Part shown: positions 35,055-47,170 of the stretch, piece after piece
Layout of the letters: the number at the start of each line of letters is the position of its first letter
How positions within the stretch are numbered: the stretch's first letter is position 1
Assembly (NCBI GenBank): GCA_963978545.1
Contig: OZ021732.1
Coordinates: forward strand, 27,496,123 to 27,560,122
DNA: 64,000 nucleotides
Direction: 5' to 3'
DNA from: Linyphia triangularis
Taxonomy: Eukaryota; Arthropoda; Arachnida; Araneae; Linyphiidae
Notes under the pieces: model-generated
What the model saw: the letters and a program-made list of their open reading frames with translations, nothing else
Database searches by the model: none
What the model was told of the DNA's origin: nothing
Made by a program: the position numbers and the translations under genes

Positions 35055-36286
35055 CCTACAATATTCTTTTTCTCTACCAAAGACATGGCAGAAACTGTGT
35101 CACAATTCCCTGAAGCATGCGACTTTTCACAAAAAATACATTCAATTTTTCTAGATCTATATGCATTAGAATCATACACATTATTTTTTCCTGCCGTACT
35201 TAATAACTCATGAGCTACGGGATTATTTTTATTACGGGAGTTATCAACATTTCTATTATTTTGTTTCTTATAATTTACATAATTATTTTTATTAGAATTA
35301 TTGTAGGGGGCAGTAAGAGGAGTGTTAAAAGATCTGGCCATTTGTATTCTAGCCTCACTTTCTACTTCAATTTTTAAGAAATCCATCAAAAGATCAAGAT
35401 CAGATTTATTAGTATTAACATCAACCTTACCTCTGTTACGTTCCCAGGCTCTTATCACTTCACTAGGGAGAGCGGATTCTACTATAGGATATAAAAACTC
35501 AGAGTAATTATTTTTTGTTACATTTAAAGCTTCCAGTGCTCGTAACTGATTTTGCAATTTATCGTATAAAGTAGAAATATCCGTATTAGTGGTCTTATTC
35601 ATCACAAGCTCCAGAATATCTCGTATGAACACCTGAATCAAAACTTTGTCTTGCCCGAACCTTTCTTTTAAATAAGTAACTGCATGTTCGTAATTCTCTC
35701 CACTTCCAGGAAAACTGGAAACGATTTCTCGCAGTTTGGAGTGCTCTTTTGTAGATTGTAGAAGAAGTTGCAGCTTGTATGCGGGATCAATCTGCGGATT
35801 TTCATGTATTTTTTGAAATTGCGCCCAGAATGTGATCCACTTCCTGGGGTCGCCATCAAACTTGGTTATCTCAAATTTCGGCAGCCGTTGTAGATGAGAC
35901 GTAGGGGGTTGTCTGCTGGGGCCATTAGAAGGGCATTCGTTGGTCGTGATGGACAAGGTGGCCTGCTGGTTAACTTGCTGGAGAAGTAATTTCCTTTTTG
36001 TTCTCGCCGTAGACAGCTTTTCTCGGTATTCCTCTATGGCATCGTACTCCGTCTCGAATTGCACTTGATCCACTCCAGTGGTCTGCATCTCTGCTAAAAC
36101 CGCTTCATCTGCTAGCCGCAGTTGTTCAGCTCTTTCCAATAGCACGTCCATGGAAATCTCCAGTTGCACTAGATCCGGTGGTTCGGTCACTAAAAGATCA
36201 TCAAACTTGGTCAGAGCACGAGTAAAAGATCCTCTACTCGCCGCTCTTCTCTGCGTCATTCTCTGCTTCAAATTTTCATGAGACAT
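35027..36286 (-). CDS. BEL/Pao Gag
   Basis: The likely start is the ATG at 36286 (MSHENLKQRMTQRRA), giving 419 residues. The open frame extends a further 20 codons upstream, but those have no gag character. The protein has a coiled-coil-like N-terminal region (about residues 30-110). A Pao-type gag domain follows (FDGDPRKWITFWAQF, then KLQLLLQST and YEHAVTYLKERFG). After an Asn-rich linker there is one zinc knuckle, C-x2-C-x3-H-x4-C (CIFCEKSHASGNC, about residues 383-395). Gag packages the element RNA. The frame ends prematurely by the A8-run frame change, so the second knuckle falls in the pol frame. Confidence 0.93.
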   Translation of the reverse strand: MSHENLKQRMTQRRAASRGSFTRALTKFDDLLVTEPPDLVQLEISMDVLLERAEQLRLADEAVLAEMQTTGVDQVQFETEYDAIEEYREKLSTARTKRKLLLQQVNQQATLSITTNECPSNGPSRQPPTSHLQRLPKFEITKFDGDPRKWITFWAQFQKIHENPQIDPAYKLQLLLQSTKEHSKLREIVSSFPGSGENYEHAVTYLKERFGQDKVLIQVFIRDILELVMNKTTNTDISTLYDKLQNQLRALEALNVTKNNYSEFLYPIVESALPSEVIRAWERNRGKVDVNTNKSDLDLLMDFLKIEVESEARIQMARSFNTPLTAPYNNSNKNNYVNYKKQNNRNVDNSRNKNNPVAHELLSTAGKNNVYDSNAYRSRKIECIFCEKSHASGNCDTVSAMSLVEKKNIVGKKTPVLFV

Positions 36287-36457
36287 GATGATCACAGCGT
36301 AATTCCATCCAATTAACCGTATCACCGACACGTAATTCGTAAACAACAGTTCGTAAGTGCGTAAAATATTTTCGTAATAGTCTTTGTCTACCCAATTCGT
36401 AGCAGGTACCTATATTCGTAGTAAACGTACTAACGTCATCCCGGCAGGGATGCCAAA
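36287..36457 (-). promoter_or_regulatory. BEL/Pao 5' leader with primer-binding site
   Basis: The 171 bases between the 5' LTR and the gag start begin on the minus strand with TTTGGCATCCCTGCCGGGAT. TGG followed by a CCGGGA-like word is the form expected for a tRNA 3' end complement. I cannot name the tRNA with confidence. Confidence 0.7.
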
Positions 36458-36712
36458 TGTTCTTAATCGTAAATAAATTCTTAAATACTCCAGGATGATG
36501 TTGTGTGTCGTATGGGTTCAACGGTACCAAACACGTAAAAATGAAACATATATTTATTATTGGGTAACACCGTAAAGAACGGAGCGCCTAGACGCGCGTC
36601 CGATCTATTTTAATTACGTATACAGAGAGAGAGTTACATGGGAGGGAAAGGATTTTATCTTCTTCCCACGCATGCGCGCAGGCAGCAGAACACTTATTCG
36701 TAATTCCCAACA
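36458..36712 (-). repeat. BEL/Pao 5' LTR
   Basis: This is the 255-bp upstream LTR of the element, nearly identical to 30526-30780. It should carry the element's promoter and polyadenylation signals. I cannot place either exactly. Confidence 0.95.
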
Positions 36713-36717
36713 TACTC
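36713..36717. repeat. Target-site duplication of the BEL/Pao element (right)
   Basis: TACTC, identical to 30521-30525. Confidence 0.9.
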
Positions 36718-37742
36718 AAGGCTCAAGTAATGTTGTATCGAGGTATAGCAATACTTGAAATAAATCTGAAACATTCAAAGTTCAAAATAATTGTTTAATA
36801 ACACACAATCTCAGTTTAGATAAACAAGGGAAAGTTATCTATTAGTAAATGTTGACTTCCAGAATAACTGAGGAAAAGTTGCAAATGAGTGACTTTTTAT
36901 CAATATCATGGAAACATAAAAAATGGATCGTGTAATGAGATGCACTTTAAAAGGAACTTGTAGTACGTGTTCTTCAAAAATAACCATTTCACTAGGTCCT
37001 GGAGTGCCAGCTATAATAAATACCGTTGGAATATAAGAAAAGGGGAATAGGAATAAATGAAATGCAAGCTCTTTAGGAATTCTGGTAAAAAAATGATATC
37101 GAAGGGAATATATTGATAGGCATTAATATTGGGCAATTTATCACGAAAATATTTATCTATCATGACAAGTAGTGTGCCTTCATAGGGATAAAAACTCAAT
37201 TATCAAAAAATAGAAAATTTGACTATGTAGGATTGGTTCTTGTATGACTCACTAAAAGTTCTACAAAATATTTGAAATCAACATCATTATACTTTTAAAA
37301 TTGTCTTAATCTTGATAAATCTGCTAATTGGTTTAGTCTTGAAAAAAATCTGCCGAAAAATAAAAGGCACAAAAAATAGCGGAATGTTGAAAAGCACTTT
37401 TTAATTACAGTTGTACTTCGACATTAAAAAGTAATTTTCAACTTAGTTACTTATTATCTACGTTTATTCTCAGCACGTTACAATGCTCCTGAAGTCTTTC
37501 TCGTAATAAAAATGAGTTATCTCAAATGAAGTAAATCTCATTCAAAGGTATTCATATGCAATAGACGATTCCCGCATTTTCAAAAAACGAGTGAAATTAG
37601 TTTATATTTATGAAGAATTTCTTTCTGATTCCAAATATTTAAACAAAAGTTCTTTAATAAAATTAGTTATTTAAATATTAAGCAAAGAAAAATGTCTCAA
37701 AACCGAGCCAAAATCAGTCCGATCAAAACACACAATAAAATC
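36718..37742. other. Intron 1 sequence right of the BEL/Pao element
   Basis: AT-rich, without recognisable gene or element. Confidence 0.5.
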
Positions 37743-37919
37743 TGTGACGTCAAGGATTCCTATTGTTTCTATGGTTATCTTGAAGTTTCTGTCAAATAGA
37801 TGGCACTGGTAGACCATTGCCAAATCACGTACAGGTTGGCGAGATTTGCGGGAAACTTGCAAAACTGGTTTCCGTTGCCGCATTTCAAACCAAGAGGTTT
37901 AGGAAGCCATGACGTCACA
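37743..37919. repeat. 177-bp block with CRE-containing inverted ends
   Basis: The left end TGTGACGTCAAGGATTCC and the inverted right end TGTGACGTCATGGCTTCC match at 16 of 18 positions. Each includes the palindrome TGACGTCA (37745-37752 and 37910-37917). The interior is GC-richer than the surroundings. It may be a small MITE or a regulatory block. No target duplication is obvious. Confidence 0.35.
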
Positions 37920-37978
37920 TTCAATTCGAGCCTAATGAATCATTTTCTTGCCAACGTCTAACAGGGAAACTTTGATTG

Positions 37979-37981
<3 letters not shown>

Positions 37982-38012
<31 letters not shown>
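37982..38012 (+). repeat. Poly(T) tract, 31 bases
   Basis: An uninterrupted T run. It could be the A-tail of a minus-strand retrocopy, but nothing recognisable precedes it. Confidence 0.9.
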
Positions 38013-38016
<4 letters not shown>

Positions 38017-38229
38017 CGCTTTGATCAGAATTTTTGTTTTTTTTGTTTATGGCCTTTTCGAAACATTTGGAATTGAATAAAATAATAATAATAATAAATA
38101 CGGGAATTGCCCATTGAGGTCTTCAAAACATTAATAATGAGAACGTGAGTTCTCCTGAGGTAGTTCGCGTTCAAAAATATATCCATACACTCATGTAACC
38201 TATAGTATACATTGTATAGTACCATACAT

Positions 38230-39610
38230 CAGAGTTCCTCCTAGGCATTTTTCGAGGGGCGGCGCGCCCTGCCTGCCCTTTTTCTATAAAAATAGCGCCC
38301 TTCTTGCCCTTTTTCTGTAAAAATAGCGCCCTTCCTGCCCTTTTTCAGAAAAAATTTCATCCTGAAAGAATTCGAAAAACTTTCGTTTTCCCCCCCTCCC
38401 AACAGTACGCAATATGTGGATCTCCCCTACTGAAATCGGCTGTCGCGCATGCGCATTCATGTTCAAACGCGCAACGTATATATCAGGGACTAAAAACATT
38501 GAGTAGATGTCTATATAACGTGCTTCATTAATAGGTGGATTGTAGGGCGCCGTCTTACAATTTCCCAAGTGCACATTAGTAAACTCCGATGGCCATTTCG
38601 TACGCGTTTTGATTAAGTGTATTTCGCTGGATTTTTACCATGCCTCCTTCAAAATAGTGAAGAAAGGAACTTGAAAGACTTGAATAACATAGTTAAAGGT
38701 TTATAACTATCAAATGTTTACACTAAGAATTTAAAAAGAATATTTCCGTTTGGACACGCGTAATCGCGATGTCCTCCTGTTAAATTTAGGGGGTGTTTTT
38801 GGTAATTTGCCTGTTACCAATTAATTTCTAACATCCGTTTCATATTTAAAATTAAACATAACAGGAATGCAACCAAAATCCCAGATTATTTCAGATTTTT
38901 AAAAAAATAAAACTTCTATTATAGCTTACATAATAGCGGCATGCACAGCAAAAAAAATCGCCGTTTTGACGTTAAATTTGATCCGATTTTGAAACTAAAA
39001 AAATGCAAAAATTTCAGGACATAGTCCAAGTTCTTTAGTCGGAATACTCATTGTGATATCCCACAATGAATAATGTTAAATTTAGAGAAACTCTACTCTC
39101 TATCTGACAATAGCAAAACTAAGAGATGAAGTTTAAGGTTGATTCATTCAAACTTTAGAAAATTTTGAAAGAGTGAAAAGTTCTTATCTTAACACATTTT
39201 CATTATACTAAAACATTGTTATCTTAATTTCACTGTATTATAAATTGATAATTTTATAAAAATTACTATTTGATGAAAATTTTACTGTGTATATTGCACT
39301 TTAATTTTGATAATTTTCTCAGTCCCAGTTTTTCAATAATTTCAAAAAGAATTAGGACTGAAGTATTTTATCAGTATTTTGATATCTTTTAAGTTTCTGA
39401 GCGTGTTTTTGATTCACAGATTTTTGCATTATAATTTTTTTTTCAGAATATTGAAAATTATCTATCGTGGTAGAAAAGTATAACAATATTAAAATTGTGG
39501 CAGAAAAGGCGTATTTCTGCAATTTGCCATAAAAGTGCCCTCGTAAACAGGAAGTGCCCTTTTTTTGGAAAATAGCACCCTGCCCTTTTTCATTTCTGGG
39601 ATGAACTCTG
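38230..39610. mobile_element. Non-autonomous DNA transposon, probably hAT
   Basis: The ends CAGAGTTCCTCCTAGGC (left) and CAGAGTTCATCCCAG (right, inverted) form TIRs, directly flanked by CATACAT on both sides (38223-38229 and 39611-39617). CAG...CTG ends and a 7-8 bp duplication suggest hAT. Near the left end are three direct 31-bp units starting TGCCCTTTTTCT at 38274, 38305 and 38336. A related TGCCCTTTTT / AAATAGCACCC block lies in the same orientation near the right end. I see no transposase domain in the 1381-bp interior. Confidence 0.65.
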
Positions 39611-39617
39611 CATACAT

Positions 39618-40908
39618 GTAATGTCAAATTTCAGCTCCTACACCTTCTGACTTCAGAGTCACAATTTTGGGAAACAGCGTCCTTTAAGGGTTCCAAAGCT
39701 CCGTCGAGGAGTTTCACGTTCCAAAATACAATTGCTCACCCGTTAGGGAGAGAGACAACCCAAATCAACGTTCTAAGTCTTTTTGGGTTTAGAAATATAT
39801 TTAGTGAGGCATCGGCCAAAGGACAGGAAATCTTAAATACATATGATGGGGGAATAAACTTTCATCTTTTGCATTTCTCTGTAATATTTTATTTTAAAAG
39901 TTTGCTTATTAAATTATATCACTCCAAACAATATATGACATTTCTAAATTATAACTTCTGCAGTACAATATAGAGAGAAGATTATACAAAGACTCTTATA
40001 CAGTTGATTATACGGCTCAAGTCAACATTTCTAGCCAACACTACTAGCTACAAAGTCAAGTAATATATTAAATGGAAGGTGTTATCGAGATAAGTAAGTA
40101 TTCGAAAGTTCAAGCGGAAGTTCTTTAAAATTCATCAGAATGTGTGTTTTCAATAAAACTCAAAGACAAGTTCCTATCTTGGCTACAAAGTGAAATATCT
40201 GTGGGAACGTGGAATTTTTGTCTACAATTTTTTGACGCCAAATTCGTTAACTTGCCCTTCTGTCTCTAAACTTCGTCAAGTAGCAAGAATTTGTTTTTGA
40301 ATGCTGCAATCCTCTCTGAGATTTGTATAATAAATTACTGTTAAACGACATCATATGCAGCAAAAGAAACTAGCAAGAAAAGGAAATAAAAAATACATTT
40401 ACAAAAAGGTTTCGCAATAATTAAGAATTTAAAATTCTATCATAACACAAAAATTTCCTAAAGTCATCGTCTTGCAGGAACTTGTTCCAACAGAAATCAG
40501 CGCGTAACTACATCTTCCTGAGTACTTGAAGTGAAGTGCAACCGCGAATTGTCAATATATCTGAGCACATAATAACGATAAAAGGCCGTTGAGGGTTCCG
40601 ACTCTAATCTCACCTCAAGTTGACACCATTGTGGAAGCTTGAGCATGTGTACACAAACACAAATATGGCAAAGATAGATAAAATCGCTTTTCGCTAAGCG
40701 AATCCATGAGTTTCGTTATCAGTCCATTACATCTTAGAGTAACGTAGATGGTAATTGAGGTCTAGTCTTCAACAAAAAAGGATCTGTTTAAATGTTTTTG
40801 CTCTTTCATTTAATCAGACTTAATCTGTTGCAAAAGTACATTAACATGGTTATAATCTGATTTGGTGAATCGACAATTTACATCCTAATCGGTATTTCCA
40901 TTCTACAC
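39618..40908. other. Intron 1, nothing recognised
   Basis: AT-rich unique-looking sequence. No open frame with known domain and no repeat ends. Confidence 0.5.
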
Positions 40909-40913
40909 CATGT

Positions 40914-40995
40914 GTACATTCTATTCTGTTTACATTCTATTCTGTTTACATTCTATTCTGTTTACATTCTATTCTGTTTACATTCTATACTGTTC
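40914..40995 (+). repeat. 16-bp minisatellite
   Basis: About five tandem copies of TACATTCTATTCTGTT. The first and last copies are slightly altered. Confidence 0.9.
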
Positions 40996-43900
40996 TGCAG
41001 TATGTCTTTGCAACACCTGATATAGTATGACGTTAGAAAACACATTACGTTAGACACAAGAAAAATGTACTGTCAATATTTCAATTTTTTTTATTATAAA
41101 ACTTGAATTATGTAAAATTATGTAAAATTATTATAAATAAAAGTTACTCTGTTATAATTACACGTCCGTTACATTGCAAACAAACTATAAAAATTTCATT
41201 TCGTATAATTATTTAATAGCTTGATAACCAGACAGAAAAACCGATATATTGTCGTCTTACATAATCTTTGCATCCTTTTCTTCCGAAAGAAATAATTTAA
41301 AATTATGCTTATTTCTGTGGCTTAGAGTTCATCCCCAATTGGAAAGTGCATTTACTTCTGGATTAGATTCGTAAGATAACTGGAGTGAAATACACCTTTA
41401 AAATATTGGTAATGTGTGTTTTACACTTATGTTTTGATTATAAATTAATTTTTTAATCGGGAAGTAAACCGAATACTAGTCTACTGAAACAGAATAAATT
41501 TACTAATATTAATCACACTGTAGCTTTCCGCATCAACCGAATTTTAAATGAATCAAAACATGAAATCACGTTTCATCTAAAAATAGATAATGATTAAAAA
41601 GTGTGGAAAATGTTACTATCAATGAAATCATCATTTACAACTTCCCTTTTAGAATGAACTTAAATGCTTCCATTTCCTTCTTAGGTTTTATTTATCTTTC
41701 ATAAAAGTAGCTTCTAATTAAGATTTTGAACTTAGCTGCAAATAAAACTTTTAATTGGTTCTTCAAACTCTGGAATACTCGAGGCCAGTTTTTGAAGTAC
41801 TTTAAGGGACAAATTAATTTTGGTCGATATGAGTTTGGGCCATGTAATGGAAAGTAGTCTTAGTCATTGTTTTCGTAACTGGAAAACTAGTTATAGTCAT
41901 TACATTTGCTGTCAGATCACTTAAGTTCTATTCATAACAAACTTAATATAATATTTAAAGAATTAGTCTTGTTATTATTGTAATATTATATTTTCGTGCT
42001 ACTTTCTTCCTTTATACAGAGTCGTATCCAGGGGAGGGATTTATAGGGTTCAGTGTATGGTTCAACCCATCTTCCCGAAATATTTTACATTATATTGTAA
42101 ACATTAAACTACACACATTGAATTAAACTATTATGCATTTAATTACTCAGGTATATAATTTCGGACTTCTTAATAAATACCATGGGCATTGACTAGTTGG
42201 CTCTTCACGGTTTTTTCATTTTCGTGTAGGGGGAAAGGGTAATCATTTGAATGACGTAACAATTTAACTTTTGTGGGTAAATTTTTTTTTTTTTTTTTTT
42301 AATTTTAAAGTTTAAAAAAAATGTAGTTTCAATTATTTGAAAAAATCATTTGACTAAGAATCAAATTAATAAATTCTAATTATGCTATGACTTTATTTTA
42401 TCTGAGTTAAATGTGTATTTTCTTAAATTTTAGAAACATGTGGGATAGTAAAATTGTTTTTAGGAAGGGGGAGGGTGTCAATTAAATGGCACTGAGTGGG
42501 GGTATATAAAAGCTCAAAATTTTTGCGTGACGCATGTATGCCGCCCCCCCCCCCCCCCCGAAAAGAAAGTCTACCTACGGCTTTGACTTTACAACTTATA
42601 CGGTTCATTTCAATTTGTCAAAGTTTTCGAGCGAGCAAAAATTCTTCTAAAGTGCTTGGTCGAAATGAGTTATACTATGTCATATCACATTTTATATAAT
42701 CAATGGGTATTCTCTTCCTTTTCAAAATGTACAAAAGTGATTTGAAACCAAAAGTGAAGTTAAAAACTTTGCACAATAAGCCGACGATATGGCAGTTTCG
42801 TTTTCTAGACATCATTTACGAGTATACGAAAGTTGCATAGATTATAATCAGTTAAAAAAAATCTTCCTAATGAATTCAGAAATTTTTTTGTACCACAACA
42901 CAATGCCGTTTGACTTCAAACAAATTAAACAGAAACTACTTTTCCTTTGACATAGCGTCTCGGATCTTATCATGACGAATCCTTCCACAATGTTAATCAA
43001 AATCCTTCAGATCTCGATCGGATAACCAAGCAGCGTCAAAAGAAACAAGCGCTTTTGATGAATGTGTTGCAAATTCCATTGTCCACTTTGTCATTCCATC
43101 CACTCTTATCTCTCTCTCTGGATAAAGGGTTTGGCACGCTACCCAAAAGACCCACTTAAAGCCTCTGTATTTTTAGTGGAATGACAACAGCAACTACAGC
43201 GACATTGATTAGCCACCTCCGCCGTTGTTTCCAGCAAGTTTTGATTAATCCACTTAAGCAGACGGGAAGAAATTCTGCCGACTTGCCCTGGGGGATAGCA
43301 TGTGCCTCAACACTCTCTCTCTCTGTCCAGACGGTTGAGGTGGTGTTTCCTTTTTGTCGCCAAGAAGGGAGGGGGGGCTCTGATCAAGATCGAGATGCTT
43401 TTTGAATATTAAACAAGCCTTTGTTACAAAGGATTCTCCAGCGGAACAGATGTTTAGGGTTCATGGGCCATGACGACGCGCAATGGAGAAATTTAAAATA
43501 ACTTTTTTTTTAACTTGGGTGTTTTGCTTGTCCCACGTGTGCCGATTTGTCGGTGCCGATTGAAGTACATGCCCAAATAAAGAGCTGACCTTCCTGACAG
43601 GCCACAGAATAGAGTTGATACTTCAAGTGAAAGGTGGCCTAGTTTCGTACTCATAATGGAAAAATTTGTTTTTTGGTTGGTGGTGAAAATCGATGATCGA
43701 TGCTTTGGCACCTGTTTTTATTAGTGTGTCATTAATAGAATAATATTGGTAGCAACTAACTGATACTCAAACGTGATATGAGTTCATTAGTGAATTAACT
43801 ACATTGCATTATAATGGTCAATTCAATAATAAATAATTTTCTATTTATGTTGTTTTTTATAAAGAGTTATGTACACAAATAGATAATAGTCTTCTCTTCC

Positions 43901-45799
43901 AAGGACAATATGATGGTAGGTTTGCATTCATTGATATATTATGACAATGAACAACATATTCAGCTATAATTCTATGTGTCTGCTTTTGTTTATGAGTAAT
44001 TCTCTACTAATGAAAAAAAAAAATCTCATCTAAAATGCAAGAGAAGGAAAATTTATTATTGACTATGATTTTGCCACTGAATTTCTAACAAGGAGAAAAT
44101 AGATTTAAAAAAAAAAAAAAAAAAAAATACAGAGGACATGATTATAAGAAATAATGATATAAAAATGCTTTATTAAGTTTTCATGTTAATGATTGAAATC
44201 TGATAAATGTGCTTCTGTTCAAATTATCATGTCTGGAATCAACCATTGTTGGTATTTTGTTTTTATTTGCATTGAAAAAGAAATTTGTCATTTGATGATC
44301 AAACAAAGGTTAAGAGTAAATCATGGAAGATTGCCATAGTTAAATAATAAAACTTCCGTAATCCTATGATGGATATTTTAATTTCATCTTAGAGTCAGCA
44401 TTTGATTATTCAATGTATTATTATAAATAGAAATAAGATAACGTGCTTGGACGTTGGAAAATATATCTTCTTCGACTTGACTGAATAATAATACTGCTTT
44501 TTACTGATTCAGTTTTTTTTCTAATTGAAAGCAACTTCATTGAAACTTAATACAACTGATGTAGCAATGATTGAACTGCGTGCAAATTTAAAGCAAATAA
44601 ATGCTTCCTTTGTATGTTTTGAATTCGTATAGACTTCTAAATCCCATTCCTTTTCAACCCACCATATTACTTACATCTACTTGCTTATTAAATAATAAAA
44701 TCGTTTGCAAGAGTAAGAAAAATGTATATATATAAAACATAATGATCATGAATAAGGAGCATGTAGTTTTCTATTGTTGGATTCTTGAATAATTATAGCA
44801 ATTTAGTCGGGAAATATTTTAAGAATAAATTATACTTAGGCTGTAAAGTCAACATTAAATTTTAAATTGAATAATTGCAAGAGTTGAAAATATATTTAAA
44901 AAAAAAGTACCAATGTCTTAATAGTCAACAAAAACAAGACAGCTGTGAACATTTTCCTTCGTAATTCTTATTAAAAAATTAGTGAACATGAGTAAAACAA
45001 GGTTTCTTTTCCTATCAGGTTATAAAAGTATAAAGATATATTAAGAATATTAACTATAACAACATGAAAATAAAGATCATGTTGTTGGTTATAGAATGAA
45101 TAATAAATTAAAATCGCTAATTACGTAATTGAAAAATTATTATGAAGCAAAATTTCTGAAGATTAGCAGGGTGACTCAAAAGATAAGAAATTATTCAAGG
45201 AAGTCAAAAGTAAGATTTAGAAGCCAAATGTTTACTTAAGATAACGAAAACAGAGATCTTAATAAACAGAATGAGGAATTAGAGGAAACTTGGAGGGTCA
45301 TGGCAGATAACCCGCAAGATGTATGAGAATGTCCAGTGGATGAACACTAAACATACGAAACTGAAAATACAGCTTACCCATAATTTATGCTATTTTCATT
45401 AACAGATTATCAAAATTGACAAAATGAACTCCAGCTAAATGAAAATGTATGCTTTGCAATTTATACTCTAAAAGGAGATACTAATAAAGTTATTTCTTCT
45501 CTGCATTGGGTTTGTGTATGCCAATAATTATTTTCATATCTAATATTGATATATTTGTTTGCTCTGGTAATAGTCTTTATAGGGTTCTTATAGAAATAAA
45601 GTTCTTCCAAAAATTAACGTTCATTACTAAAGTTACATTGTTATCTAAACAAATAGAAAAATCCTACAATTTGATCCTCTAATTACTTTGTTGGAAAAGA
45701 AATGTATAATTAGTTTAAATGGTAAAATCGTAATTTTTTACCTATCTTTACGTTAAGAAATCAAATATTGGAAAACTGCTTAAGCAGTAACTCTATGGG
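40996..45799. other. Intron 1, AT-rich with one GC-richer patch
   Basis: Long AT-rich stretch with homopolymers, including C runs near 42544-42559 and A runs near 44105-44126. The part at about 43000-43480 is GC-richer and CT-rich and unique. No reading frame there is convincing. No complete element was recognised. Confidence 0.45.
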
Positions 45800-46430
45800 A
45801 ACTTCAACATTTGGCACCAAATTGTGATAAGGAATTTATAACTCAAACCACATAGATTGAGAGACGATTACAAGTTTAGGTACCCCATCGAACATCATTG
45901 TGAATTTTTCGTAGAATGTAAAAAAATGTCAGAAGATTACGAATAAACAAGTCTGATAGAGTTGAATGAGTTCAACCAATTCGATTGCCAAATATGTCAT
46001 AACTTGCCTAATAATAAGCACTCTTTTTTTATTTGGTAAACCACCACTCTTTAACTTTCAATGAGGAAGGATGCAGACGATTTCAGATCCCTGGAGCCAA
46101 ACACTTGCATCTATTAAAAAAGAGCCAATTTGGCGATAAGTATTACGTCTAATTATAGACCAGTATATTAATAATTTACTAGCATTTTTCAACATTCTGT
46201 ACAAAATTCAGAATGTTCGATGGAGTACCTAGTCGCTTCTGACTAACACATCTTTCCCTTAAGTTTATACTCACAAACGGAAGGCCTATTTGATATAATA
46301 TTACAACTTGGATAGTTAATGATAAATGTGTCATTAAAATCATTTCCAAACTCGCTAAATTGGGGATAATTTTAGTTATATAAGAATTCAAAAATGGAAT
46401 ACTTTTGTTGCCAAATGTCACAAACTTTTA
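45800..46430. repeat. Imperfect large inverted repeat, possible mariner-type relics
   Basis: GGTACCCCATCGAACATCAT near 45880 is matched on the opposite strand by GGTACTCCATCGAACATTCT near 46225. The similarity extends over about 45 bases, with further weak pairing outside (ACATTTGGCACC near 45809 against ACATTTGGCAAC near 46415). Both arms can be read as LGTPSN-like, recalling the R-x-G-R/T-P-S segment after the helix-turn-helix of mariner-type transposases. Everything is heavily decayed. Confidence 0.35.
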
Positions 46431-47170
46431 TAGCGAAATATGTTGTCCCCATACTTGGTATCTCCATTTTCAATCAAAAATTATTTTTGTTATACTAAAG
46501 CAACCGATGAGTGTTTGTGACAAATTTCTGAATGAAATCATGAAAAAGTTATGACATGTTATGCTCAGTGACAAGGTAATTATCACAATACAAAATGTTT
46601 TAATTGGTAGTTTTATAGAGCAAATTTTATAGAGCAAGGTTTGTAATATATATAAAAAAAAAAAAATCCTAATGAATTATCCTTAATTTTATACAAGTTA
46701 ACATTTGTCAGTAAATTTCTAACTGATGATTGTAAATTTTTAAATAAACTGTATCAAGATTATAATTTTGTAAACATGAATTACTGACAAGTGTTTACTT
46801 TAATTGCTTTAATAAAAAATTTGTTGGTCATCCTATAGACAATTTTAATTTCTGTTTTTCTTTATAGTAAAACTAATATTCTTGCAAAAACAAGTCCCAT
46901 TGAAATGTCTTTACTATTTCAAAAGCAATCTCATTTTAAACTCATAAATGTAGCTTAAAGTAGAATTCATTAAATCAATCAATTGAAGTTTTTGAACTAA
47001 CAGAAATCAGTTTTAAAACATAATTTCGTCGCCTTTGAGAGACTAAAGGCCAACTCCACTTTTGATGCCAAATCGCTTTTTGATATATTTAGGAACACGA
47101 AGAGATTACCCATCAATTAGTAAAAGTTGCAATTTTATTATTAAAATAAATTTGAGATAAATGAGTTGTA
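46431..47170. other. Intron 1, AT-rich, nothing recognised
   Basis: No gene or repeat ends visible. Confidence 0.5.

Larger units (their letters stand above)
30526..36712 (-). mobile_element. BEL/Pao LTR retrotransposon, 6187 bp, recent insertion
   Basis: The element has two 255-bp LTRs that differ at only two positions, a 5-bp target duplication, a purine-rich tract just inside the 3' LTR and a primer-binding-site-like TTTGGCATCCCTGCC just inside the 5' LTR. Gag, protease, reverse transcriptase, RNase H and integrase follow in the standard BEL/Pao order on the minus strand. It lies in intron 1 of the TMEM132 gene, in the same orientation as the gene. Near-identical LTRs mean a recent insertion. 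Nevertheless the long reading frame is interrupted three times: an A8-run frame change at 35047-35054, a stop at 32511-32513 and an A5/T5-run frame change at 32147-32151. As it reads here it could not make a complete polyprotein. Confidence 0.95.
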
